Assembly: GCF_000011305.1 (NCBI RefSeq)
Contig: NC_004369.1
Coordinates: forward strand, 248,001-312,000
Source of the DNA: Corynebacterium efficiens YS-314
Lineage (GTDB): Bacteria > Actinomycetota > Actinomycetes > Mycobacteriales > Mycobacteriaceae
Reading direction: 5' to 3'
DNA: 64,000 bases
Part shown: positions 17,822 through 26,593 of the stretch, piece by piece
Position numbering within the stretch: position 1 is the stretch's first letter
How the letters are laid out: every line of letters begins with the position of its first letter
Notes under the pieces: generated by a model
What the model saw: only the letters and a program-made list of their open reading frames with translations
What the model was told of the DNA's origin: nothing
Databases searched by the model: none
Made by a program: the position numbers and the translations under genes

Positions 17822-18418
17822 TGAAAAACAGGCTGGAAGGTAAATAACCTTCCAGCCTGTTGACGGGTTTGGGAAACCCTGTTCAGCATAGGTTTCTCTA
17901 GGGAATTCCATCCCTGATTCCCTCGAGTTCCGTGGAAAATTCCATGGGTTCGACGGGGTGTCATTGGCGGCTTCGTCACCACAGCTGCGGTACTAGTTGA
18001 CACTTTTCCTAGAGACAGTCAGCCGGACGGGATTTCCTCTATACCTATACCGATCTGGCGTGTCGAGATGTCCCAACGGGACATGAACAACCCGTTTCCG
18101 AACGAACATAGCCTGCAAGGGTTGGTTAGGGTCCCCATGTGCTTTGGCTCTATTTTGTCGTTGACATAAATCAAAGCATCCGAGCCTTGGGGGAGATAGT
18201 TGACCAACTATGATTTCATTTGCGGTGTGCTTACCGACCGCTGGATGCTCTCAAAGCCACCAAGTGGTTCCAGTGTTTCGTAATTCAAAAACCCTAAACA
18301 CGCGGAAAATTAGAGTTAAATCCTACCTATGAGGATATAAACACATTTAGTAGTTCATCTACAATTTATCCACTAGTTTATATCCGTCCCCAGGTAATCT
18401 GTATTTCACCGGAGCTAG
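17822..18418. other. Gene-poor, lower-GC stretch
   Basis: No supported gene. It contains the hairpin terminator at 17,824-17,861 and, near its right end, AT-rich sequence with a perfect 10-bp inverted repeat: GGATATAAAC at 18,333-18,342 and GTTTATATCC at 18,376-18,385, 33 bases apart, just upstream of the unknown gene at 18,431. That repeat could be an operator. Confidence 0.4.
17824..17861 (-). terminator. Intrinsic terminator reading leftward
   Basis: A 15-bp perfect stem (17,827-17,841 with 17,847-17,861) encloses an AAATA loop and, on the minus strand, is followed by TTTTC. It would stop transcription coming from the right. No leftward gene is now present there, so it may be a remnant or insulate the IS element. 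Confidence 0.65.
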
Positions 18419-18430
18419 AGGAGCTTTAAA

Positions 18431-19090
18431 ATCGCTTATCGCAAATCAAAGAAGAAAAATAAAGAGAAGGCCCGTCGCCAGCGGCTAGAAAAAGACTCGC
18501 TGACCCTTGCTTTGTTTGAGGGAATCGAATTCTTTGACAAAGTCTTTCAAGGATTTGATGGACAACCTGAGGACCATGTAGCTCTGCGACAACATCTAGA
18601 CACCAAGCTTGATCACGCATGGGCCGACCTGAGTGCTGCAATGTCCCATTACAGTCCTGTTCAAATTGTCGGCGGCCTAAGACTTCGCTACAGCATGCCA
18701 CTGTATACCGGGGGCCCCAATCCTAATATCAGTGATGGATTGTTTTTGATCGACCTGGGGGCATCGCTCCTTTTGTTGTCCCCAGCATCTTTGAGCTGCG
18801 TTGAAAGGCAGCCGGTAGATAAGAGCTCTGAAGGCGATAGTGAACCACAGCATCTAATTGACGAGGTGGTCATTCCCTTGCTTCGAGATATCGGGCGCCT
18901 TCTGTCAATGCTCATCCTACTTGGTGGCGACGCACAACATTCTAAGGCTTCTATTGCTTCTCGCACTGAGCTGTCTCATTTGTGGATAAGTGAAGCAAGC
19001 TATACGCAAATATTAGCCGATACGTATAGCGTCATTTTTGCAGATGATTCGATGGAAAACCTGATGCGAGAAACATTCGGTTGGACCTGA
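18431..19090 (+). CDS. Unknown protein, 3' end cut by IS3, start codon unclear
   Basis: The frame is open from 18,419. An ideal GAGGAG at 18,418-18,423 stands seven bases before an ATC codon at 18,431, which begins a Lys/Arg-rich stretch (AYRKSKKKNKEKARRQRLEK). No ATG or GTG is available; the first usual alternative start is TTG at 18,512. The body is mixed alpha-helical and matches no family I recognise. The final two residues and stop (WT, TGA) come from the end of the IS3 element at 19,083, so the C-terminus is truncated. Lower GC than the backbone suggests transfer. Confidence 0.45.
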   Translation: MAYRKSKKKNKEKARRQRLEKDSLTLALFEGIEFFDKVFQGFDGQPEDHVALRQHLDTKLDHAWADLSAAMSHYSPVQIVGGLRLRYSMPLYTGGPNPNISDGLFLIDLGASLLLLSPASLSCVERQPVDKSSEGDSEPQHLIDEVVIPLLRDIGRLLSMLILLGGDAQHSKASIASRTELSHLWISEASYTQILADTYSVIFADDSMENLMRETFGWT

Positions 19091-19362
19091 CCCCCGGATG
19101 GTAGACACCCTGATGCCAGCATGATGCTGGGAAAGGTAATCTGCCACCATGCCAAGCAAGACCTACACAGAGGAGTTCAAGCGCGACGCTGTCGCCTTGT
19201 ATGAGAACTCCCCAGGGGCTTCGATTCAGACCATTGCCGCTGACCTCGGGATCAACCGGGCTACCCTTCATAACTGGTTAAAGAAGTACGGGACAGGTGC
19301 GCGCACCAAAACCGGCACCGCGGAGGGGCCCGACCCCCGGATGGTGGACACGGAGGATTTAA

Positions 19363-20259
19363 TCAGGAAGCAGATTTCAGGATAGCAGGACCGCGCTCTT
19401 CAAACACCGCAGGCGCGAGATATTTACACCAGGAATGTCTGCGTACCGTGTTGTAACGAGTACACCAGCGGAAAACATCCCGTCGGCAGATCAACTGGTT
19501 TATGAATGTCTTGGAATCCTGAAGAACTTCCCGCTTCATCGCGGCATTGAAGGACTCGGCCAAAGCATTATCCGCACTGGTTCCAATTGATCCCATCGAC
19601 TGCCTGATCCCCAGGTCTTTACAGGCGCCCTGGAATGCATGAGAGGTATACACGCTCCCGTGATCCGAATGAAAGATCGCCCCCTTCAAGTCTCCACGCT
19701 GGCCCTTAGCCATGGTCAGTGCATCCTGGACCAAGCTGGTGCGCATATGATCTGCGATGGAAAAGCCCACCAACCTGCGGGAATAACAATCAATGACCGT
19801 AGCCAGGTACATATTCGACCCGTCCGCGATCGGCAGGTAGGTAATGTCCCCGACATAGAGCTGGTTAGGCTTGTCGGCGGTGAATTTCCGACCGACAAGG
19901 TCAGGGAACACTGGTTTCTTCTGATCTGACACGGTGGTGGTGACCTTGCGCTTCTTGGTGTAGCCAAACAGTTTGAGTTCACGCATGACCCGCGCAACTC
20001 GCTTGTGGTTCACGGGGGTTTGATCGGCCTGGTCCTTGAGTTCGGCCGTGATCCGTTTGGCCCCATAACAACCCTTTTCGGCGGTGAAGACCGTCTTGAC
20101 CCGGGCACCGAGGAGGGCGTCAGAGATAAGTCGTTTTCTCCGGGCTGAGCTGCTGTTTTTCCATTTGTAATAGGAGGACCTGTTGAGTTTCAGCACCTCG
20201 CATAACCGCTTAACCGAATGGTTTTTCTGGGCGTCATCAACGAACCGGAAGCGGATCAC
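19363..20259 (-). CDS. IS3-family transposase OrfB (copy A)
   Basis: A 298-residue rve/DDE catalytic subunit. It contains the HTH_21-type region (RKRLISDALLGARVKTVF), the first Asp in LYVGDITYLPIAD, the second in IFHSDHGSVYTSH and the Glu in ADNALAESFNAAMKRE. It overlaps OrfA by four bases, and IS3 elements usually make a fused OrfAB by frameshifting here. The protein is nearly identical to OrfB of copy B. Confidence 0.92.
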   Translation of the reverse strand: MIRFRFVDDAQKNHSVKRLCEVLKLNRSSYYKWKNSSSARRKRLISDALLGARVKTVFTAEKGCYGAKRITAELKDQADQTPVNHKRVARVMRELKLFGYTKKRKVTTTVSDQKKPVFPDLVGRKFTADKPNQLYVGDITYLPIADGSNMYLATVIDCYSRRLVGFSIADHMRTSLVQDALTMAKGQRGDLKGAIFHSDHGSVYTSHAFQGACKDLGIRQSMGSIGTSADNALAESFNAAMKREVLQDSKTFINQLICRRDVFRWCTRYNTVRRHSWCKYLAPAVFEERGPAILKSAS

Positions 20260-20549
20260 CAGTTCGTCTCTTCCGCGAAATATTTAGCGGCCTTCCGCAG
20301 GATATCGCGCTCTTCTCTCAGTCGGCTAACTTCCCGTTCCAGCTGGCGGATCCGCTCAGCCTCAGTCACCGAGGCTGGTGAAGGCGTTTCGCTGGGAGTT
20401 GCGGTGCCGTATTTTTTTACCCAGTTCGCTAACGTGGCGCGATTGATCCCAAGGTCAGTGGCGATGGTCTGAATCGAAGCCCCCGGGGAGTTCTCATACA
20501 AGGCGACGGCGTCGCGCTTGAACTCCTCTGTGTAGGTCTTGCTTGGCAT
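20256..20549 (-). CDS. IS3-family OrfA (copy A)
   Basis: A 97-residue DNA-binding subunit with an N-terminal helix-turn-helix (TYTEEFKRDAVALYENSP and INRATLANWVKKYG) and a C-terminal heptad segment (IRQLEREVSRLREERDIL). It pairs with the downstream OrfB. Confidence 0.9.
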   Translation of the reverse strand: MPSKTYTEEFKRDAVALYENSPGASIQTIATDLGINRATLANWVKKYGTATPSETPSPASVTEAERIRQLEREVSRLREERDILRKAAKYFAEETNW

Positions 20550-20748
20550 GGTGGCAGATTACCTTTCTGTCCCAGAATGTTGGGATGTTAGGTGTCTACC
20601 AAACGGGGGTCAGGTCCGAGTCGCCCTCGTCGATGTCGGTGACCGAGGCTGAGCGGATCCGCCAACTAGAACGGGAAGTCAGCCGACTGCGCGAAGAGCG
20701 TGACATCCTGCGGAAAGCAGCCAAATATTTCGCGGAAGAGACGAACTG

Positions 20749-21645
20749 GTGATCCGCTTCCAGTTCGTTGACGACGCCCAGAAGAACCATTCGGTTAAGC
20801 GGATATGTGAAGTCCTGAAACTCAACAGGTCCTCCTATTACAAATGGAAAAACAGCAGCTCAGCCCGGAGAAAACGACTCATATCCGACGCCATCCTCGG
20901 TGCACGGGTCACGACTGTCTTCACCGCCGAAAATGGTTGCTACGGGGCCAAACGGATCACGGCCGAACTCAAAGATCAGATAGATCATGACCCCGTGAAT
21001 CACAAGCGGGTCGCCCGGATCATGCGCTCGTTGAAACTGTGTGGATACACCAAGAAACGCAAGGTCACCACCACCGTGTCCGATCAGAAGAAACCAGTGT
21101 TTCCTGACCTTGTCGGTCGGAAATTCACCGCCGACAAGCCGAACCAGCTCTACGTCGGGGACATTACCTACCTACCGATCGCGGATGGGTCGAATATGTA
21201 CCTGGCCACGGTTATTGATTGTTATTCCCGCAGGTTGGTGGGTTTTTCTATCGCAGATCACATGCGCACGAGCTTGGTCCAGGATGCGCTGCTGATGGCC
21301 AAGGGCCAGCGCGGAAACCTCAAGGGTGCGATTTTTCACTCGGACCACGGCAGTGTTTATACGTCGAACGCATTCCAGGACGCCTGTAAAGACCTCGGGA
21401 TTAAGCAGTCGATGGGATCAATCGGGACCAGTGCTGACAACGCCCTCGCGGAGTCCTTCAACGCAGCACTGAAGCGGGAAGTCCTCCAGGATTCCAAGAC
21501 ATTCATGAACCAGTTGCTCTGTCGCCGGGACGTCTTCCGCTGGTGTACCCGCTATAACACGGTGCGCCGGCATTCCTGGTGCAGATATCTCGCCCCTGCG
21601 GTGTTTGAGGAGCGTGGTCCTGCTATCCTGAAATCTGCTTCCTGA
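20749..21645 (+). CDS. IS3-family transposase OrfB (copy B)
   Basis: A 298-residue catalytic subunit, intact although its element is split. It has the same DDE landmarks as copy A (VGDITYLPIAD, FHSDHGSVYTSN, ADNALAESFNAALKRE). Because its OrfA is disrupted and the right terminal repeat is gone, this copy should not transpose by itself, but its protein could act on copy A. Confidence 0.92.
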   Translation: MIRFQFVDDAQKNHSVKRICEVLKLNRSSYYKWKNSSSARRKRLISDAILGARVTTVFTAENGCYGAKRITAELKDQIDHDPVNHKRVARIMRSLKLCGYTKKRKVTTTVSDQKKPVFPDLVGRKFTADKPNQLYVGDITYLPIADGSNMYLATVIDCYSRRLVGFSIADHMRTSLVQDALLMAKGQRGNLKGAIFHSDHGSVYTSNAFQDACKDLGIKQSMGSIGTSADNALAESFNAALKREVLQDSKTFMNQLLCRRDVFRWCTRYNTVRRHSWCRYLAPAVFEERGPAILKSAS

Positions 21646-21661
21646 TTAAATCCTTCGTGAT

Positions 21662-23029
21662 GCTCCTATGGTGTGTCAAGCAGTTTTAAGGAATTCTTCG
21701 TAGGTTAACTTCAACTCCGATAGTCGACGCTTGCCGGTTTCAATATCGCTAATTCTTGCTGGAGCGCATCCAAGTTTCTTGGCGACTTGGGTTTGTGAAA
21801 GCCCTTTTTTCGAGCGCAGAGCTCTGAATTCATCGCTACGCAACCCACTGGATTGTCTCACAGGTCGCCCCAGACACAGCACTTGATAGATCTCTCGGAC
21901 GATGGCGCGTTTTAAGCACCGCATGATTTCTTTCTTCGACAACCCTTCTTTGATTCGACGTTGAACATAGTCCCTGGTGCGTTCATCGTGACGCATCCTG
22001 ACCAGGACTATGCGGTGCAGTGCTGCGTTGGCTTGGCGATCACCCCCTCTATTTAACCGGTGTCGGTTCGTCCGCCCTGAGCTCGCCGGGATAGGTGCAA
22101 CGCCCCACAGATGAGCCAACGCAGCCTGTGATCGGATCCGTTGTGGATTCTCACCGAGGCTCACCAGCAATTCTGCGGCAGTAACAGCCCTGCAGCCGAA
22201 AATTTGTGTCATCGCGGGATTGATGACCTCGACCAGATCGGTGATCTTGTTATCGAGTTCATCGCATTGCGCCCGCAGCATGTTGTAGGTGGTAGCCAAG
22301 CTCTTCAAACTGGTTAAGGTGCCATTGACGGGATCAGTGACATCTGCGGGTGGGCGGCACCGCGACAATGTCATAACCAGGGTGGTGGTCGTCATCGTCG
22401 CATAACGCTGCCGAACAGTCACGGGGGCCGTGACCAGCAGAGACTTGATGAGAGTCAATAGTTTTGCCGCCGTGGCGACCAGTTGATGGCGGGTAATCTG
22501 GAGCATGCGCAGTGACTCCACTGGCCCGGTGGTGTCTTTCGGGATGCTGAGTGCTTGACCGGTGAGCACCTGCCGGGCGGCGGCGAGTGCATCAACAGGG
22601 TCTGATTTGCCATCCCGGCGTCGAAGGGCACGGGTAGGACGCAAAACCTCGAAAACTACATGTCCATGGCCAATAAGATGCCGGGTCAGACCAGCTCCGT
22701 AGGAGTTAGTACCTTCTATCCCCGCAGCTACGACGCTGTAAGCTGAGAGGAACTCGGTGACCTGCTGGTATCCGTTGCTGGTGGTGGGAAAGGTATCGGT
22801 CGCCAGATGTTTACCAGTCTCGGTCACGATGGCCACGGTGTGGGTATCGGTGTGCGTATCGATGCCGGCTACGGGGCCAGCAAGGTCAATGGTTGGTGTG
22901 GGCATGATGTTCACGGGCTTTCTGAAGCGGTGGGACACGGGGGATCCACATATCCGGAGCTTCAGACAGACAAGACGCTGATGGGACTACTACCATGACA
23001 CCTGCCAGGGTGGTCACGGAAACGGTCAC
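21662..23029 (-). mobile_element. IS110-family element bounded by GCTCCTAT direct repeats
   Basis: GCTCCTAT occurs at 21,662-21,669 and again at 23,030-23,037, flanking the transposase at the distances expected for IS110 elements, which have no inverted repeats and carry a short core at each junction. The left junction meets the truncated end of IS3 copy B. The 130 bases between the likely ATG at 22,905 and the right core are the place to look for a bridge RNA. Confidence 0.65.
21676..22938 (-). CDS. IS110 transposase with C-terminal XRE helix-turn-helix
   Basis: IS110-type recombinase. The N-terminal DEDD nuclease domain has GIDTHTDTHTVAIV (first Asp), AAGIEGTNSYGAGLTR (Glu) and RRRDGKSDPVDALAAAR (Asp pair). 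The C-terminal Transposase_20 region includes AALAHLWGVAPIPASSG with the Ser nucleophile region and a following NRGGDRQANAALH. The last 50 residues (about 368-420) form an extra XRE-like domain, LRSKKGLSQTQVAKKLGCAP then ISDIETGKRRLSEL. A GTG at 22,938 gives 420 residues; ATG at 22,905 (MPTPTIDLAGP) is equally plausible. IS110 recombinases known to me end before such a domain. Confidence 0.88.
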   Translation of the reverse strand: MSHRFRKPVNIMPTPTIDLAGPVAGIDTHTDTHTVAIVTETGKHLATDTFPTTSNGYQQVTEFLSAYSVVAAGIEGTNSYGAGLTRHLIGHGHVVFEVLRPTRALRRRDGKSDPVDALAAARQVLTGQALSIPKDTTGPVESLRMLQITRHQLVATAAKLLTLIKSLLVTAPVTVRQRYATMTTTTLVMTLSRCRPPADVTDPVNGTLTSLKSLATTYNMLRAQCDELDNKITDLVEVINPAMTQIFGCRAVTAAELLVSLGENPQRIRSQAALAHLWGVAPIPASSGRTNRHRLNRGGDRQANAALHRIVLVRMRHDERTRDYVQRRIKEGLSKKEIMRCLKRAIVREIYQVLCLGRPVRQSSGLRSDEFRALRSKKGLSQTQVAKKLGCAPARISDIETGKRRLSELKLTYEEFLKTA

Positions 23030-23043
23030 GCTCCTATAAGGTC

Positions 23044-23553
23044 ATGACCGAAACTCCGGATCGCGGTACGGGACCGGAACTACTCCGAAAGACAGATCAC
23101 GAGCAAGGCACACAGTGTGGCCAGTCCACTTTGGGGTCATTTCGGATGGCTCCGATCCCGTACTCCCATTATCAGCGTCCACTTTCCGGGGGTCGGGCCC
23201 GTTTCACCTTTACTGAAGCATTAGACGTGATCCAGGCCGTTCAACTTGAATACCGTGCGCGTATGGAGACCCATTGGGAGGAGATCAGGCAGGCAGGCTT
23301 CTCTAATGAGAAAGAGAAAGCACTCTCTGAGGCTGGTATGCGCCGCATGGTTGAATATACGCAGACTATGGCGCTACCGCCGTCTGTGGACGAAGCTACT
23401 TTCGACGTGGAGTCCTTGCTCACTCACATTGACTTGGAGGAGGACATAGTCCGGCTTGTTCTCGACGAATGCTCATTCGACTATGGACAGCGCACACCTG
23501 CAGACGTAAAGCAGCTCCTCCTAAGCCTGGATCCGCCGATGGTCCTTCGGTGA
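23044..23553 (+). CDS. Unknown protein next to IS110, possibly 5' truncated
   Basis: A 169-residue frame starting seven bases after the IS110 core. An internal ATG at 23,146 (MAPIPYSHYQRPLSGG) may be the original start or simply lie inside a truncated gene. The remainder looks like a small soluble alpha-helical protein (FTFTEALDVIQAVQLEYRAR, then a charged helix and VDEATFDVESLLTHIDLEED). I recognise no family. It ends 126 bases before the IS1380 transposase stop. Confidence 0.4.
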   Translation: MTETPDRGTGPELLRKTDHEQGTQCGQSTLGSFRMAPIPYSHYQRPLSGGRARFTFTEALDVIQAVQLEYRARMETHWEEIRQAGFSNEKEKALSEAGMRRMVEYTQTMALPPSVDEATFDVESLLTHIDLEEDIVRLVLDECSFDYGQRTPADVKQLLLSLDPPMVLR

Positions 23554-23679
23554 TCGGTTGATCTCAGCTGAGGGAACCACCAAGATTTTCGGGCAGGAGT
23601 GATCCCCAGATCACGTCGTCGTCTGGTTGTTCCACGAATTGGTAGGTCAGCTCGGGCCGAAGGACTTCGGCGCAGGTGG

Positions 23680-25089
23680 TCAGGCGGGGACAGCCACCGG
23701 AGGCGAGTGACCGTGGGTGAACAGCTTCCGCCACTGGGCTTCCCATTTCCAGCCCTCCGGCAGGTGCAGCACCAATCGCCGGGACCGACGCGCCACCCGG
23801 GCCGCCACGATGACGATCCGACGCCGGATCGTCGCAGTCGTGGCCCTGGCCAGGCTGGTACCAGCAATGACCCCGGCCGCGCGGGTGAGGTTGAAGGCCA
23901 TGACCGCGCATACCAACCACGCCGCATTCGCGGTGAATTTCCCTGATGGCATATGCGCCAGGGCGCTATTCTTCAGATCGGCGTTGACCTGCTCAATGAT
24001 CGCGTGCTGCCGGTGGGTTTTATCCGCGGCCACGGTATCGAGGATGTCTGGGTCGGCGGTGGTGAACACCGCGTGGAAACGGTGCAGATCAAACAGGCCG
24101 GGCTGATCCACGTCCTTCTTGTTCAACTCCGGTATCCGGCGGACCACCAGACGTCCGGGGACCTGATCTGCCTCCGGCTTCGATGCAAAAGCAACGAAGG
24201 GGATTTCTGCGACTTCTGCTGAGGAGATCCAGGCCTGGGTGTCCTCGTCGAAGAGTGCGTCGGTGTACTCAATTGTTTCCCAGGAGGTGTCCGGGATCGT
24301 GGTGATCGCCTGGCGGATGTTGCGCGTCATCCGCGCGGTGACCGACACATCCGCACCTGCGGTGCGTGCTGCGTGGATGCTGGAACGGCTGTAGAACGCG
24401 GAGTCAGCGCGCATCAGGATCTTCTGCCCTGCCATGGCCGGTAGGCGTCGGGTGGTGGTGATGGCATCGGCGATCAACCGGCCGGCACCACGCGGGGAGC
24501 CACAGGCCCCGCGGCGCAGGCGTTGGGCCACGATCACCGGGGCGGACTCCCTTGTGGTGACAGTCGCCAGCAGGGCGTTGAGTCCGCGGATACCGGAGTA
24601 GCCGAAGCCGGCGCCTTGTTTCTGGTGTCCGTGGACTTCGATGATGGTGTCGTCGACATCGACGAAGACGTACCCGCTGGTGGTAGCCGGGTCGGGTACC
24701 AGGGTAGGTGCCTGGTCCGCCAGGTTGATCAGGAACCGGGAGGCGACGGCGTCGAGTTGGCGGACATGCCCGAAGGTGAAGGCCCGGAGGAAGGAACCCA
24801 GGGTCGAGGGTGCGTAGATCCGGCTAAACAGTCGGTTCATGCCGCCGTGGCGCAGCAGATCCATGTCGTCAATCGAGTCGGCACCGGCGACCATCCCGGC
24901 GATCAGGGAGGTGATCTTCGCCCCGGCATTGGCGCCCTTGTCGCCTGGCACAGTCATCCGGTGCTGCGCCAGGGCTGACAGCCCTGCGGCATCAGCCAGG
25001 CGCATGGTCGGGACCAGGCCTGCAGACGACACGAGGGTGGGGTCATCAAAGGAAATGGATATGGCTGCGGGGGTGTGAGATAGTTGCAC
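23680..25089 (-). CDS. IS1380-family transposase
   Basis: A 469-residue DDE transposase of the IS1380 family. Landmarks are VFVDVDDTIIEVHGHQKQG (first Asp region), KILMRADSAFYSRSSIHAAR (second Asp), HRQHAIIEQVNADLKNSALA (Glu) and a C-terminal GWKWEAQWRKLF. The start is a GTG with GAGGG upstream. CCAAGATTTTCGG on the left at about 23,579 is a likely terminal-repeat sequence; no matching right repeat was found, so the right end may be lost. Confidence 0.9.
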   Translation of the reverse strand: MQLSHTPAAISISFDDPTLVSSAGLVPTMRLADAAGLSALAQHRMTVPGDKGANAGAKITSLIAGMVAGADSIDDMDLLRHGGMNRLFSRIYAPSTLGSFLRAFTFGHVRQLDAVASRFLINLADQAPTLVPDPATTSGYVFVDVDDTIIEVHGHQKQGAGFGYSGIRGLNALLATVTTRESAPVIVAQRLRRGACGSPRGAGRLIADAITTTRRLPAMAGQKILMRADSAFYSRSSIHAARTAGADVSVTARMTRNIRQAITTIPDTSWETIEYTDALFDEDTQAWISSAEVAEIPFVAFASKPEADQVPGRLVVRRIPELNKKDVDQPGLFDLHRFHAVFTTADPDILDTVAADKTHRQHAIIEQVNADLKNSALAHMPSGKFTANAAWLVCAVMAFNLTRAAGVIAGTSLARATTATIRRRIVIVAARVARRSRRLVLHLPEGWKWEAQWRKLFTHGHSPPVAVPA

Positions 25090-26535
25090 CTGAGAGATGC
25101 CCTCCTGGATGGGGAATACAGACCTTCGACAAGTCGTATTATCCCAGTTCAGAAGGGCGTTTCTCTTTTTCCCACGCCGCTACCCCTAAATCACATCGGT
25201 GTATCCAGGCTAAATGGAATAAAACCAGTGGCAGGCTATCCCTTTCATCGCGAAGGGGCGCGCTACTTATTAATTAATGAAGCACTTATGCTGCCTGGGC
25301 TGAAAACCAGGATAGAAGGGAAACTTAAGAATCATCCCCTCTATGCGGAGGTCAAGGGCCGCACAATTGAAGACCTTGTAGAGCTATGTTTTGTCCAGTT
25401 CTTTGATGATGAAGCAGTTTGTTCGCAAGTGCACTATTTGTCAAAAGATAATCAACGGGGAGAAATTGACCTTTTAATCTGCAATGGTGATATTGCCCTC
25501 ATAGTTGAGGTAAAAAGCGGTAGTCTTCGAGATTCGGAAAAGAAGAACCATCCAGGTAGCTTCACGCGCAAAATTAATGCCAGTATTACTAAGGCTTCGA
25601 AGCAGATTCATCAGGCTGCCGAAGCAATTTTGTCGGACGGCGGCTTCTACTCTCTGAAAAAAGAGTGGCTCGATTTAGCAAGTATTAGAGAAGTGCACAC
25701 GATTATCGTGACTCTCGACGATCTCTTGGAGCTGGGAACAAACCAACTATCGTTAGAAGAAGTTGACCTACTTCAACATGGTGGCACGCTCCCGTGGATA
25801 GTATCTTATAATGACCTGTCCTTACTGCTTGAGATGATTGAAGAACCTGGCGAGCTCATTGCATATCTTCGACGTCGCACTAGTGCCGATATCGTTTCTA
25901 GGTATTGGAGCACAGATGAACTCGACCTTTTTCTCGAGTTCCGAGAAACAGGAATGTGGGTGGAGGTGGATCGTAGCGTTGATAATGTTGGTGCCGAGCT
26001 TTCTCCGGCTCCTGTAGTAATGGTGCCTTCGCGCACTGCCCTAGTCGATGCATGGTTTTATGGCTACGCGCCTAAGCCAAAAATCAAGAATGTTCCTATG
26101 CTTCCATATGTCCAGCAGGCCAGGCAGCAAGGCTTTGAACAATGGGTCGCTTTTGGAGCTGACCTTCTATCTACTGCAGAGGACGTCCAAGAGGATCTTC
26201 GGGGGGTCATGGAAAAGTTGGAACAGATGGCCGTACAAGATGGCCGTTCCCACTTTTTCACGTCAGTATTGGTAGGTCAAGCAATCAACCAAGTCACTCT
26301 GCTCACTGTCTATACCGGCGGTATCCTCGATAATTCACAGAAAAAGGATGCCGAGATTCGCGAATACCTAGCAATGAAGAAAACGCAGGTAGATGCACAA
26401 CGGGCATATGGTATGCGCTTCAAGAAAGGTAAACTCATCAGCGTCGCGTATGACGCTGAGACCTACGATCCTGCAGAATTTGATCAGGAAAAATACTCTC
26501 GCCTTAAGCCGCCGCCCTCTGACTTTCACCAGTGA
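25084..26535 (+). CDS. PD-(D/E)XK nuclease-like protein, N-terminus replaced by IS1380 edge
   Basis: A 483-residue frame whose listed TTG start lies inside the IS1380 edge, so the true N-terminus is probably missing. Around residues 115-145 it has the pattern of a restriction-like nuclease: SQVHYLSKD, then GEIDLLICNGDIALIVEVKS (Asp followed by E-x-K), then a helix with KASKQIHQAAEAI. The rest has no recognised domain. Codon use is clearly more AT-rich than the core genes. Its place among restriction and TIR genes fits a defence role, but that is inference. Confidence 0.55.
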   Translation: MHLRDALLDGEYRPSTSRIIPVQKGVSLFPTPLPLNHIGVSRLNGIKPVAGYPFHREGARYLLINEALMLPGLKTRIEGKLKNHPLYAEVKGRTIEDLVELCFVQFFDDEAVCSQVHYLSKDNQRGEIDLLICNGDIALIVEVKSGSLRDSEKKNHPGSFTRKINASITKASKQIHQAAEAILSDGGFYSLKKEWLDLASIREVHTIIVTLDDLLELGTNQLSLEEVDLLQHGGTLPWIVSYNDLSLLLEMIEEPGELIAYLRRRTSADIVSRYWSTDELDLFLEFRETGMWVEVDRSVDNVGAELSPAPVVMVPSRTALVDAWFYGYAPKPKIKNVPMLPYVQQARQQGFEQWVAFGADLLSTAEDVQEDLRGVMEKLEQMAVQDGRSHFFTSVLVGQAINQVTLLTVYTGGILDNSQKKDAEIREYLAMKKTQVDAQRAYGMRFKKGKLISVAYDAETYDPAEFDQEKYSRLKPPPSDFHQ

Positions 26536-26593
26536 GGTACTGTACTTGCTCCCCGAAGTTACATGTGCTGTTGTAAAGTCGGGGCGTTGCACT

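Larger units (their letters stand above)
19326..20617 (-). mobile_element. IS3-family element (copy A), intact, 3-bp target duplication
   Basis: Ends read GGGCCCGACCCCCGGATGGT at 19,326 and, on the minus strand from 20,617, GGACCTGACCCCCGTTTGGT. GAG occurs directly outside each end (19,323-19,325 and 20,618-20,620). Length is 1,292 bp with complete OrfA and OrfB, in inverted orientation inside copy B. Confidence 0.88.
19149..20752 (+). pseudogene. IS3 OrfA (copy B), split by insertion of copy A
   Basis: The N-terminal half (19,149-19,325, MPSKTYTEEFKRDAVALYEN, helix-turn-helix) and the C-terminal half (20,621-20,752, VTEAERIRQLEREVSRLREE, leucine-zipper-like) are separated by the inserted element. 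Removing 19,326-20,617 and one copy of the GAG duplication restores one uninterrupted reading frame of about 103 codons. The gene was therefore intact before the insertion. Confidence 0.85.
19083..21659 (+). mobile_element. IS3-family element (copy B), split by copy A and truncated on the right
   Basis: The left end GGACCTGACCCCCGGATGGT starts at 19,083. The element is interrupted at 19,325/20,621 by an inverted copy of a near-identical element. Its right end matches the end of copy A only as far as 21,659 (TTAAATCCTTCGTG), about 23 bases short, and then meets the IS110 element. Confidence 0.85.
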
